Shown here: positions 30,672-39,336 of the stretch, piece by piece | Position numbering within the stretch: the first letter of the stretch is position 1 | How the letters are laid out: each line of letters starts with the position of its first letter | Translations under genes and position numbers: made by a program | From: Dyadobacter psychrophilus | GTDB lineage: Bacteria; Bacteroidota; Bacteroidia; Cytophagales; Spirosomataceae | Length of the DNA: 43,051 nt | Reading direction: 5' to 3' | Assembly (NCBI RefSeq): GCF_900167945.1 | Contig: NZ_FUZA01000015.1 | Location: forward strand, 1-43,051 | Notes under the pieces: generated by a model | What the model was told of the DNA's origin: nothing | Database searches by the model: none | The model's input: the letters and a program-made list of their open reading frames with translations, nothing else

Positions 30672-33600
30672 TTAGTGATTGCAATTAATTGAGCCTCGGT
30701 GTCGTCCGGATCCAGTGATGGACTTTCTCGGCCTGTTTTACGCATCGCCCATGTAAAAAGGTGCGGCATAACCAAAAGCACAGTAAGCGTGGACAAAAGA
30801 AGGCCACCGATTACAGCCTGTCCCAGCGGGGCGACCTGCTCGCCGCCATCTCCCATGCCCGAAGCCATCGGGACCATACCGGCAATCATAGCCAGCGTCG
30901 TCATCACGATGGGCCGCAGGCGCGAGGATGCCGCAGCAAGGCCTGCCTGCCGTGCCTGCATCCCCATGTACAACCTGTTATGCTCAGCCTGGTTGATTAG
31001 AAGCACCGCATTAGAAACAGATACACCCACCGACATGATAATACCCATGTAGGACTGTAAATTAAGTGTGCTGCCAAATAACAAAAGCATCAGGATACTT
31101 CCACCGATCACAGCTGGCACGACAGCAAGTATCATCGCAGATATTTTAAAGGACTGATAATAAGCTGTCAGCATCAAAAAGATCACCACAATTGCAACCA
31201 CCAAACCGGTCTGGAGTCCCGACATGGTCTCATCCAGCAGCTGCATGAGCCCTTCGCTTGAAACAATTACCCCGCGTGGTGCATCACCCGCATCCGCCAG
31301 AACTTGTTTGACTGCGCCGGAAGCGCTACCCAGATCTTTTTGGTAGGTATTGGCTAGTATAGTAACATACCGGTTTGATCCCTGCCGGTTTACCTGTCCT
31401 GCTTGCTTAACCATTTCCAGGCTGGCCACGTCTTCGAGTACCGGTCGCGGCTCGCCCGATTTGAGAGGAATAGAGCGAAGTTTGTCCAGCGAGCCCATAT
31501 CAGATTCCGGTATCTGCACCTGCACCTGAAATACTAGACCTGACTTAGGATCAACCCACAGGTTTTTATTGGTAAAACGGGTTGATGATGTGGCAATAGC
31601 CAGCGCCCGTGAGACGTCTTCCATAGTCAGACCAAATTGGGCTGCAAGCTGCCTGTCTACATTGATCTTTACACTCGGATAATTGACCGGCTCGGCAATA
31701 CGAACATCTCTTAAAAAAGGGATTTTATCCATTTCCCCTTTCAACTTCAACGCATACTGATTAGCAGCTTTTAGCTGCCCTGCTGCAACTTTGATCTGTA
31801 TGGGAGTCATGGCCCCCTGGCTCATAATCTTTTCAACAAGCTCCATAGGCTCAAAGTTGATTTTCAGCTCAGGCAGCTCTTTTTTTACTTGTGACCTGAT
31901 CCTTTCCTTGAGTGCTGAAATGGACTCTTTAAAAATCGTCTGATCAATCGAAATCTGCAAAACCGCTTCATGCGAACCACTGGTGAACAGAAAGATGGGA
32001 TTAATAGCGGTAGCCGATGGCTGAAGGCCTACAAAGGCAGAGCTGATTTTAATCGAATTTTCAGGCAGTGCCTGCTGGATGATACCCGTCACTTTTTTTA
32101 GGTATGCTTCTGTATTTTCAAGCCTGTTGCCCTCGGGGGCGACAATCCGTAGCTGTATATCACCGCTGTTGCTAGCTGGTAAAATATCAGTTCCGACTGC
32201 CAGAAAAGATGCCGCCACCATAACACCTACTGCAAGCGCATAGACCGTCAAAACAGCTACGGGCCTGCCTTGCAAACGGCGGGTGAGCAATAAATATTGG
32301 GACTTAAAAGCGTCAAACCATGTCCGCTTTGCGCCTTTAACCCTGTGATGGGCTTTTAGCTTTTCTGGTTTCATTAGCCAGTTTGCCATGATGGGAACAA
32401 ATGTCTGGGAAGCCAGAAAAGAGGCGATCATAGCAAAAGCCACAGCCAAAGAGAGCGGCATAAACATATCTTTTGGAATGCCACTCATCATAAATGAAGG
32501 GATCAGTACCGCTAGTATACAGAGCAGAATTAAAAGCTTAGGGACCGAAATTTCAAGCAGTGCATCCAGGATAGCCCTTTTTTTGGGTTTATCCATTTCA
32601 AAATGCTGATGGATATTTTCAATGGTTACCGTAGCTTCATCTACCAGGATCCCAATGGCAAGCGCAAGACCGCTCAAAGTCATCACATTGATGGTTTGAC
32701 CGAGCATGTATAGCATAATCACAGCGGAAAGGATCGCGATGGGTATGGTCATTACCACAATCAATGATCCACGCGAATCTCCCAGAAAAAGAAATACCAT
32801 CAGCCCTGTTAGCAGCGCCCCTAAAATGCCTTCGTGGATCAGGTTTTCAAGTGAACGCTCGATATAACCCGACTGGTCGAAAACATACCGTATATCTACA
32901 TCTTCCGGCAAGGCTGCTTTCAGCATGGGTATGGCAGCTTTCAGGTTTTCAACCACTTTGAGCGTAGACGCATCTGATTTTTTGATCACAGGCAAATACA
33001 CAGACCGTTTGCCGTTGATGATCGCATAGCCGGTGGTGATATCGGCCGCATCTTCTACACTGGCAATATCTTTGACATATACATTGGTCCCTGAACCCTT
33101 CCGGATTGGAATATCTAAAAATTCCTGTGGATCATTGGCAATCGAGTTAAGCGGGCTCATCAAATTTTGGTTGCCGATCCGGATGTTTCCAGCAGGGGCC
33201 GGAAAATTATTCTTGGCTATTGCAGTAGTGACTTCTTCCGCTGAAAGCCCGTAGGACTGCATCAGATCGGAATTAACCTTGACAACCATCGTACGGATAT
33301 TACCACCGAAAGGTGCAGGGGCCGTCACACCAGGGATGGACACAAACATCGGCCTGATCTTGGTCAGGGCCATATTTTGAAGCTCAGTGATTGATCTTTG
33401 AGGGCTTTCGAACACCAGCTGCCCGATCGGGATCGAGCTGCCATCAAAGCGCACGACCTGAGGCGGCACTGCTCCAGGTGGCAGAAAGCCCATAGCCCTG
33501 GAAACCTGGGTTGAAACCTCGCCAGAAGCCTGCGCCATATCGGTACCAGGGTAAAATGTCAATTTCATCAGCGTAAAACCCTGGATACTTTTAAAGTCAA

Positions 33601-33838
33601 TATCCTTGACACCGCTTACAAATATGAGCACTTTCTGAAACTCGTTGGCCATAAAACCATCCATATAGGCTGGTGATAGCCCACCATAGGGCATAGCAAT
33701 ATAGATGACCGGAAGTTCGACCCTAGGGAATATATCCACATTGATCTTGCGGATCGCCGTGAAAGAAAAGTAAGCTATACCAATAACAGCTACCATTATC
33801 GATAAAGGTCTTCGCAAAGCAAGCCTTATAATATTCAT
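30668..33838 (-). CDS. RND-family efflux pump, inner-membrane subunit
   Basis: The 1056-residue protein has the full RND layout: twelve membrane helices and two large periplasmic loops. It begins IRLALRRPLSIMVAVIGIAY. Helix 4 carries LAIGILVDEATVTIENIHQH, where the usual Asp-Asp of drug pumps is Asp-Glu. The second half has MGIIMSVGVSVSNAVLLINQ and AASSRLRPIVMTTLAMIAGM. The CusA/CzcA metal-relay signatures are not evident, so it is closer to HAE/NolGHI-type pumps. Neighbouring genes suggest a sulfur compound, thiol or metal-thiol conjugate as cargo, but this is inference. Confidence 0.92.
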   Translation of the reverse strand: MNIIRLALRRPLSIMVAVIGIAYFSFTAIRKINVDIFPRVELPVIYIAMPYGGLSPAYMDGFMANEFQKVLIFVSGVKDIDFKSIQGFTLMKLTFYPGTDMAQASGEVSTQVSRAMGFLPPGAVPPQVVRFDGSSIPIGQLVFESPQRSITELQNMALTKIRPMFVSIPGVTAPAPFGGNIRTMVVKVNSDLMQSYGLSAEEVTTAIAKNNFPAPAGNIRIGNQNLMSPLNSIANDPQEFLDIPIRKGSGTNVYVKDIASVEDAADITTGYAIINGKRSVYLPVIKKSDASTLKVVENLKAAIPMLKAALPEDVDIRYVFDQSGYIERSLENLIHEGILGALLTGLMVFLFLGDSRGSLIVVMTIPIAILSAVIMLYMLGQTINVMTLSGLALAIGILVDEATVTIENIHQHFEMDKPKKRAILDALLEISVPKLLILLCILAVLIPSFMMSGIPKDMFMPLSLAVAFAMIASFLASQTFVPIMANWLMKPEKLKAHHRVKGAKRTWFDAFKSQYLLLTRRLQGRPVAVLTVYALAVGVMVAASFLAVGTDILPASNSGDIQLRIVAPEGNRLENTEAYLKKVTGIIQQALPENSIKISSAFVGLQPSATAINPIFLFTSGSHEAVLQISIDQTIFKESISALKERIRSQVKKELPELKINFEPMELVEKIMSQGAMTPIQIKVAAGQLKAANQYALKLKGEMDKIPFLRDVRIAEPVNYPSVKINVDRQLAAQFGLTMEDVSRALAIATSSTRFTNKNLWVDPKSGLVFQVQVQIPESDMGSLDKLRSIPLKSGEPRPVLEDVASLEMVKQAGQVNRQGSNRYVTILANTYQKDLGSASGAVKQVLADAGDAPRGVIVSSEGLMQLLDETMSGLQTGLVVAIVVIFLMLTAYYQSFKISAMILAVVPAVIGGSILMLLLFGSTLNLQSYMGIIMSVGVSVSNAVLLINQAEHNRLYMGMQARQAGLAAASSRLRPIVMTTLAMIAGMVPMASGMGDGGEQVAPLGQAVIGGLLLSTLTVLLVMPHLFTWAMRKTGRESPSLDPDDTEAQLIAITK

Positions 33839-33844
33839 CGTATT

Positions 33845-35224
33845 CTATTTAAATTGGTTTTGCAGATAGGAAAAATCGCCCGATGCCTCCGAGCGGACCA
33901 GAACGTGCTCCCATAGTTGACTATGGGCATCGATATTGGTTTTCTCTGCTTGCTGTAAGATCAACTGGATCTGCAATAGTTCTGTCAAACTGATCAGCCC
34001 ATTCTCATATCTTGATAAATAAAGCTCGTAAGCCAGCCTGGCGTTTTTAACCGCTGCATTTATGCTGCTGATTTGTCTTAGTTGGCCTTCGATACGTTTT
34101 GAGGCAGAAATATGCCGAATGTCCAGATCGAGTTTTTGAACATCGTAATTTGCCTGGCGTGACCTAACTCTTGACAATATACGTTTCTTCTCAAGACTAC
34201 TGTTTGAAGCGTTGGTTATGTTCCAAGTAACAGCCAGACCCAACAAGTAGTTGGTGGACCCGTTTGCATAGCCATCGAAAACCCCATTTTCAACTAAGCC
34301 ATCCTGACTAATACCGCTGCCCCTCAGGGCAAGCCCTCCAAGTGCTGAAAACGAGGGTAGCGCCTGGCGGCCGGCGAGCTCAGCCTGAGTTTGACCATAC
34401 CTTACAGCATCATCAAGTACTTGCAGGTATGGGTGGGGATTCTCTATCATGCCGCCTTGCATTACAGGTGCCGGGGCCAGGTAAGGCTGATAATATAGCG
34501 CCTGGGCTGTATCAACCTCAGGTGCGAGTTCAGTCAGCGCTTGCAGGTCTGAGCTTAATTGTGCGTGCCATGACTCCTGCTCTGCATCCGTCTGCAAATA
34601 CGCAGACAGGGCAAGTGAACTGTCTGCTCCCGGCTTTAAGCCTGCCACAGCCAGACTTGCTGATAACTCAAAGATTTGTTTTGTACGTGCTTCATTTTGA
34701 AGTGCCCATTGCAAATTAACTTTACTGTTTAACAGCTTCAAAAATAATTGCGTAGACCTGGTTTTTAGTCTGAGCTGCTCGGCACTGAGCTCATTTGTCG
34801 CCTGATCAATACCTTGATCAGCAGCTTTGATGGCCAGATTTTTGCGGCCAAATTCAAAGAATCTCCAATCTGCTACAACGGAACCGAAAGTATTGAATGC
34901 TGCTGTCGGCTGGCCTGGTTGCCCTGCTGCCCGGCCGTTAATATTAATCACGCCAGGAAGCGGAAAGAACGCGCCGCTACTGCTGGCGTAGGTCCCCATC
35001 GAATTTTGAAGCTGCAATTGCACATTGGGCATATAGGCATTATTCCGGGTGAGCCTTCTGGCCAATCTGGATTCATCCAGTTGCGCCTGTTTCGAGGCTA
35101 GTGACGGATAATTAGAAAGGGTCATTTCCCAGATTTGGGTAAGTCCCAAACTGGATTGTGCATGCAAAGATGAGCCGACTAGCATGATCAAAATGCTTGT
35201 CAGACAAAGCTTAAGCCTTATCAT
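33845..35224 (-). CDS. TolC-family outer-membrane efflux channel
   Basis: A signal peptide (about 1-22, ending SSLHAQ) and two repeats of long alpha-hairpins (TLSNYPSLASKQAQLDESRL, then KSVNLQWALQNEARTKQIFE-like and NARLAYELYLSRYENGLISL) identify a TolC/CusC-type outer-membrane factor of 459 residues. It is 6 bases upstream of the pump gene, so the tripartite pump is complete in the order channel, pump, adaptor. Confidence 0.9.
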   Translation of the reverse strand: MIRLKLCLTSILIMLVGSSLHAQSSLGLTQIWEMTLSNYPSLASKQAQLDESRLARRLTRNNAYMPNVQLQLQNSMGTYASSSGAFFPLPGVININGRAAGQPGQPTAAFNTFGSVVADWRFFEFGRKNLAIKAADQGIDQATNELSAEQLRLKTRSTQLFLKLLNSKVNLQWALQNEARTKQIFELSASLAVAGLKPGADSSLALSAYLQTDAEQESWHAQLSSDLQALTELAPEVDTAQALYYQPYLAPAPVMQGGMIENPHPYLQVLDDAVRYGQTQAELAGRQALPSFSALGGLALRGSGISQDGLVENGVFDGYANGSTNYLLGLAVTWNITNASNSSLEKKRILSRVRSRQANYDVQKLDLDIRHISASKRIEGQLRQISSINAAVKNARLAYELYLSRYENGLISLTELLQIQLILQQAEKTNIDAHSQLWEHVLVRSEASGDFSYLQNQFK

Positions 35225-35311
35225 ATTAAATCTGTTAGTTTTAAAACTGCGACATCAACAAGAGTTAAAATCCTGCTAGTGCCAATAAAAAGTTAGATTT
35301 ATTATGTAGGC

Positions 35312-35791
35312 TCAAATGAGAAGATATCTGTTTTTGATGTAGATGGGACTGCCACTGTCGGCAGGTAAAACTTTAAAAAGATGCGCTAAAGGGCTATGCA
35401 CATCGCCAGAAAATCTAGTGAAAATCAGCAAAAACGGTAGATACGTCAGTATAAAGAACTCAACCACCGGCAAGGTGGCCGTATCTGATGTAGCATGAAG
35501 ATCCTGATCAGCATAGGCCGAGTTATTAAGCACTCCACAAGCCTCATGCTGGGTCACCTTAGTAGCAGCAGGTAAACCCTTATCAATTCTCTGTGTGGTA
35601 TTCGCTTGGCGTGAGTGATCTAGAAGCGCATCACTTAAAGATTTTTTAATTTGACAGTTGGACAACAAAAATAAAATAAAAAACAAGAAGACTACCGCCC
35701 TGACAGGCTTGCATCCTTGAACTTGATGTTTTATATCGTATTGTTTCACTATGAAAATTAAATATTGCAAGGTAAAGTAGTATCCGATCAC
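35312..35791 (-). CDS. Small membrane/exported protein of unknown function
   Basis: The frame contains two hydrophobic segments: AVVFLFFILFLLSNC (about residues 31-45) and VVEFFILTYLPFLLIFTRF (about 110-128). Between them is a polar linker. It ends SPIYIKNRYLLI. There is no in-frame ATG; the start could be GTG at 35789-35791 or at 35744-35746. Small proteins of this size often precede metal RND operons in Bacteroidota, and this one lies 87 bases upstream of the TolC gene in the same direction. A modified lipobox at LLSNC is possible. I cannot assign a function. Confidence 0.45.
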   Translation of the reverse strand: MIGYYFTLQYLIFIVKQYDIKHQVQGCKPVRAVVFLFFILFLLSNCQIKKSLSDALLDHSRQANTTQRIDKGLPAATKVTQHEACGVLNNSAYADQDLHATSDTATLPVVEFFILTYLPFLLIFTRFSGDVHSPLAHLFKVLPADSGSPIYIKNRYLLI

Positions 35792-35904
35792 GCCTCCCGA
35801 CCGCTTGCTGTAATACTACTAACGCAAACGATCGGGTTTTTAGTGAGCCAAATGACATTTATTTTAAAAAAAGCTATTGGCAGATTAACCTATTCAATAG
35901 AAGG

Positions 35905-37260
35905 CTACTGATCAAACTCTTTGATGTGTTTCCCAATGTCATATACCGGTTTGCCCTCGCCAATTAGCGAAGCAATCAGTGAGCTGCCAATAGCGCTCCG
36001 GTATCCACCCGCGCAGTGTACTGCAATCGACTTATCAAGCGGGATTTCATCAATCCTGCTTTTCAAATCGGCCAGCGGAATCGAAATACTACTGCTGAAA
36101 ATCGGATTCTCAGACACTTCCGAGCTGTTTCTTACGTCAACAATAGTGTATTTGTCCTGATGAGCCCTAAAATCTTTCAGGTCCAAAAGCTGAATAGTTT
36201 GCTGCCCACTATTTAATACAAAAGCTTCCTTGATCTTGGCTTCATATCCGATGGATGCTGTGCGCTTGATAAGCTCTTTCAAAGTTTGTATATCCTGGGC
36301 AGCAAGATAAAACTGCTCCGAAGGATCAATCATGCTTCCCAGCCACGTTTCAAACTTGGTTCCATCCATAATATTAATGGATCTGGCCAGATGCCCGTTT
36401 TTAAAATCCTGTTGGTCGCGGCTATCTACAACCCATAGATCAGGATCTAATTGCTCAGCCTTACTTTGCCCTAATGATGAAGCCAGCTTTACTTTACCAA
36501 CACTTTCACCAAATGCTGGTGCGCCTTTTTTGTTAAGATCGACATCAAAAGGAAAATAGCCTGGAATAAAGGGCTGATCAGACGTTAATTGTTGTACAAA
36601 TGCTTCCTGACTCATGGGCTGTAAAGACCAATTCTCTCTCTTTTGCTCTCCCATACTGCTGCTGGAAGCATCACTCAGCGCTTTTCCGCATAAAGTGCCC
36701 GCTCCATGCGCCGGGTAAAGGATAACATCATCAGGTAATGGAAGTAGTTTATTGCGAAGTGAATCATACATTTTAGCTGCCAGTCTGTTGCGCTGCGCGT
36801 CCATGTCTTTGCCAGTTCCTCTCAAATCCGGACGGCCACAATCGCCAATGAATAGCGTATCCCCACTGAACAAATACTTAGGTTTACCATCATGCTCTAA
36901 AAGAACAGATATGCTGTCATCCGAATGGCCTGGTGTGTTAATAGCTTTCAATACGATTTTGCCAAAGGCTAATGTGTCTCCTTCGTCAAAAGGCGTCAGA
37001 GTATAAGCAGCATCAATTTTTCGGCTCGCATAAATGGCAGCTCCAGTGGTCTGGGCGATTTCCAGATGGCTGCTGACAAAGTCGGCATGTGAATGCGTTT
37101 CTATAACAGCGATAATCTGGACTTGATGCTCTTTTGCAAACGCATAATACGGCTCTGGATTCCGGGCCGGATCGATTAATACCATTTTTGATTCGCATTC
37201 ACTCAGGATGGCATAACTGTAATGTGCCAAGAATTTATCTTCGAACTGTTGGATTTTCAT
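35905..37260 (-). CDS. Persulfide dioxygenase-rhodanese fusion (CstB-like), copy 2
   Basis: The N-terminal metallo-beta-lactamase domain (1-250) has ETHSHADFVSSHLEIA (His56, His58, Asp60), INTPGHSDDSISVLLEH, FSGDTLFIGDCGRPDLRG and YPAHGAGTLCGK. These are the mono-iron site and substrate loop of ETHE1/CstB-type persulfide dioxygenases. Two rhodanese domains follow. The first (DLWVVDSRDQQDFKNGHLAR) lacks an active cysteine, while the second has VHCAGGYRSAIG. Such fusions oxidise glutathione or coenzyme-A-type persulfide to sulfite and transfer sulfur to give thiosulfate. It is the last gene of the upstream sulfur operon. Confidence 0.88.
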   Translation of the reverse strand: MKIQQFEDKFLAHYSYAILSECESKMVLIDPARNPEPYYAFAKEHQVQIIAVIETHSHADFVSSHLEIAQTTGAAIYASRKIDAAYTLTPFDEGDTLAFGKIVLKAINTPGHSDDSISVLLEHDGKPKYLFSGDTLFIGDCGRPDLRGTGKDMDAQRNRLAAKMYDSLRNKLLPLPDDVILYPAHGAGTLCGKALSDASSSSMGEQKRENWSLQPMSQEAFVQQLTSDQPFIPGYFPFDVDLNKKGAPAFGESVGKVKLASSLGQSKAEQLDPDLWVVDSRDQQDFKNGHLARSINIMDGTKFETWLGSMIDPSEQFYLAAQDIQTLKELIKRTASIGYEAKIKEAFVLNSGQQTIQLLDLKDFRAHQDKYTIVDVRNSSEVSENPIFSSSISIPLADLKSRIDEIPLDKSIAVHCAGGYRSAIGSSLIASLIGEGKPVYDIGKHIKEFDQ

Positions 37261-37293
37261 AACAAATGTTTTTAATTCAACTCTAAACTGTAA

Positions 37294-37803
37294 CTAATGA
37301 GGTAATTGATCCCTAAACCTGCCATATACCCAGGTTCCTGCCACTGCGCTAATTAGCGTGACGATTACAACAGTTGCCCCCATACCAATCTGTGCAAACA
37401 AAGGCCCTGGACAAGCGCCAGTCAGACCCCAGCCCAACCCAAATAATAGGCCTCCATAAATTTGTCCTTTATTGAACTTCTTATCAGTGAAGGTGATAGC
37501 TTCCCCTGAAATGGTTTTGATCCGGTACCGTTTGATAAGCCACACTGAAATCATTCCGACCAGTACGGCGCTTCCAATAATGCCGTACATATGAAACGAT
37601 TGCAGCCTGAACATTTCCTGGATCCTAAACCAGCTGATCACTTCTGCTTTCACAAATAGTACGCCAAAAAGTAATCCAACCACAAGGTATTTTAAGTTGT
37701 AATACCATTTATGTTGTTTTTGACTCTCATTGATGCATATTGAATCAGTTGCCCGGATGTCATGCTCGCTTTGTGCCGTCTGCTCTACTGATGAATTGGC
37801 CAT
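37294..37803 (-). CDS. YeeE/YedE-type sulfur transport protein (DUF6691-like)
   Basis: A 169-residue membrane protein with about four helices and the motif GLLFGLGWGLTGACPGPLFA, whose cysteine in GACPGP is characteristic of the second half of YeeE/YedE-type thiosulfate channels. It begins with a long polar stretch before the first helix (about 37-50). Together with the 187-residue protein at 38435 it makes a split YeeE/YedE pair. Such pairs import thiosulfate or related sulfur species through cysteine exchange. It lies 6 bases after the methyltransferase gene. Confidence 0.83.
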   Translation of the reverse strand: MANSSVEQTAQSEHDIRATDSICINESQKQHKWYYNLKYLVVGLLFGVLFVKAEVISWFRIQEMFRLQSFHMYGIIGSAVLVGMISVWLIKRYRIKTISGEAITFTDKKFNKGQIYGGLLFGLGWGLTGACPGPLFAQIGMGATVVIVTLISAVAGTWVYGRFRDQLPH

Positions 37804-37809
37804 ACTCTT

Positions 37810-38430
37810 TTAATTGTTTATTTTGATGAAATCCGCAAAAAGGAAATCCTGACTTGTTTGAAAAGGCGTAATATGCGTTGCGTAGCAATGAGTTTCTACG
37901 GCAAACGAATCTTTAAAGACATCGGCAAGTGCAGTCATATCGTACTGACTCACCGGCAATCCACTGCATTTCTGAGGGCCGGACAAAGAAAAAGTGCCCA
38001 AAATCATATGCCCTTTTGCGACCGCGTTTTCAGCGATGCGCTTGTAGTGCGCTTTCTGCTCAGCAGTGATCAGGAAGTGAAACACCGCCCTGTCGTGCCA
38101 GAGTGCGTATTGTCTTTCCGGTTTAAAATCCAGTATATCAACCACCAGCCAGGTAACCTGCTCAGACTTTGCGCCAAGCCTTTTTTGGGCTTTCTCTATC
38201 GCCTTGGCTGAAATATCCAAAACAGTTATATCCCTGTAACCTTCCAGCAATAAATAATCTACAAGCAGGCTGTCACCGCCACCAATGTCAATGATTGCAC
38301 TATCTTTCGCGGTATTTGTATCCTGAATCAGGGCCAATGAATACGCTGGCTTCTGTTCTGTCCAGCTTAACTGCTCTGGTGAGCTGGTACCATAAATATT
38401 TTCCCAATGTGCTTTTAAGTTATCTTTCAT
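37810..38430 (-). CDS. Class I SAM-dependent methyltransferase in the sulfur operon
   Basis: A Rossmann methyltransferase of 206 residues: motif I AIIDIGGGDSLLVDYLL, then DITVLDISAKAIEKAQKRL, VVDILDFKPERQYALWHDRA and MILGTFSLSGPQKCSGLPVS. It belongs to the small-molecule group that includes thiol and tellurite methyltransferases; the exact substrate cannot be read. Gaps of 4 and 6 bases to the two YeeE-type genes show it is an integral operon member. It might methylate sulfide, a thiol or an arsenical. It lacks the conserved cysteine trio of ArsM. Confidence 0.82.
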   Translation of the reverse strand: MKDNLKAHWENIYGTSSPEQLSWTEQKPAYSLALIQDTNTAKDSAIIDIGGGDSLLVDYLLLEGYRDITVLDISAKAIEKAQKRLGAKSEQVTWLVVDILDFKPERQYALWHDRAVFHFLITAEQKAHYKRIAENAVAKGHMILGTFSLSGPQKCSGLPVSQYDMTALADVFKDSFAVETHCYATHITPFQTSQDFLFADFIKINN

Positions 38431-38434
38431 CTGC

Positions 38435-38998
38435 TTACATCATTAATATGAAAGGCAATATCCAGTTTGCCATTACAAATCCGCCAATCATAAAACATAC
38501 TGTTGCAACCAGCGAGGGCCATTGCAGGGTAGCAAGTCCCATAATCGCGTGACCGCTCGTGCAGCCACCCGCGTAGCGCGCACCAAACCCTACCAGAAAC
38601 CCACCACCAACCATCATGATCAATCCGGGCAGCGTCAAAAGTTTATTCCAACTTACCAGCTCAACAGGCACGAGCGATGAAAAATCAGTAACACCATAAA
38701 TGCTCAGCTCTTTTACCAATGATGGGTTCAGCTGGACTGGTTCGGTGTTAGCCAGAAATGTCACCGCTATCATCCCTCCCAAAAAAATACCCAGCACAAA
38801 AAACATATTCCACAACTCCTTTTTCCAATCGTATTGAAAAAACGGGATTTTAGCCGGAACGCACATGGCGCAAACATGCCGGAGCGATGATGAAATCCCA
38901 AAGGACTTATTACCCAGTATTAAAAGTGCAGGCACTGTTAGCCCGATCAGCGGCCCGGCCACATACCAGGGCCAGGGCTGTTTTATAATTTCCAGCAT
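38435..38998 (-). CDS. YeeE/YedE-type sulfur transport protein
   Basis: The 187-residue membrane protein has about five helices and the signature GARYAGGCTSGHAIMGLATL, with the functional cysteine in GGCTSGH. The segment SSSLRHVCAMCVPAKIPFFQ has two more cysteines in a loop. It is the first half of the split YeeE/YedE pair completed by the protein at 37294. Imported thiosulfate or sulfane sulfur would reach the adjacent rhodanese and dioxygenases. Confidence 0.87.
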   Translation of the reverse strand: MLEIIKQPWPWYVAGPLIGLTVPALLILGNKSFGISSSLRHVCAMCVPAKIPFFQYDWKKELWNMFFVLGIFLGGMIAVTFLANTEPVQLNPSLVKELSIYGVTDFSSLVPVELVSWNKLLTLPGLIMMVGGGFLVGFGARYAGGCTSGHAIMGLATLQWPSLVATVCFMIGGFVMANWILPFILMM

Positions 38999-39018
38999 AA
39001 TAGTATGAAGGTGTTTTT

Positions 39019-39327
39019 TTATTGAATTTTTTGTCTGAGCTTATCCCAGGCCCCACCGTTATAAACCTGGACCCCGGCCATTTTTAATATCCCTTCTGCC
39101 AGCCCACTGCGCGTGCCACTACGACAACAGGTAATGACAGGCTTTCCACATTTTTTCAAAAATGATGCTTTGTCGCTGATCTTATCCAGCGGAATATTAA
39201 TGCTCTCATCAATATGGCCCGATGCGAATTCCTCAGGGCTACGCACGTCAACGATCAATGCCCCGTGCCCGACAAGGCCTTTCAAGTCTGTTTTATTATT
39301 TCCGAAAAACAATGACATAATTCCCAT
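39019..39327 (-). CDS. Single-domain rhodanese
   Basis: A 102-residue rhodanese: ALIVDVRSPEEFASGHIDES, INIPLDKIS and the active-site loop VITCCRSGTRSGLAEGIL with a Cys-Cys pair, then VYNGGAWDKL. It has no signal peptide, so it acts in the cytoplasm, likely passing sulfane sulfur between the YeeE-type importer and the persulfide dioxygenases. It lies 9 bases after the first dioxygenase gene and 20 before the YeeE gene. Confidence 0.9.
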   Translation of the reverse strand: MGIMSLFFGNNKTDLKGLVGHGALIVDVRSPEEFASGHIDESINIPLDKISDKASFLKKCGKPVITCCRSGTRSGLAEGILKMAGVQVYNGGAWDKLRQKIQ

Positions 39328-39336
39328 GATCTTTTC

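Noticed and set aside
30668..33838. RND pump as a CusA/CzcA-type heavy-metal exporter
   Set aside because: The helix-4 motif and overall segments do not show the CusA/CzcA metal-relay signature, and the adaptor has no metal-binding extension.
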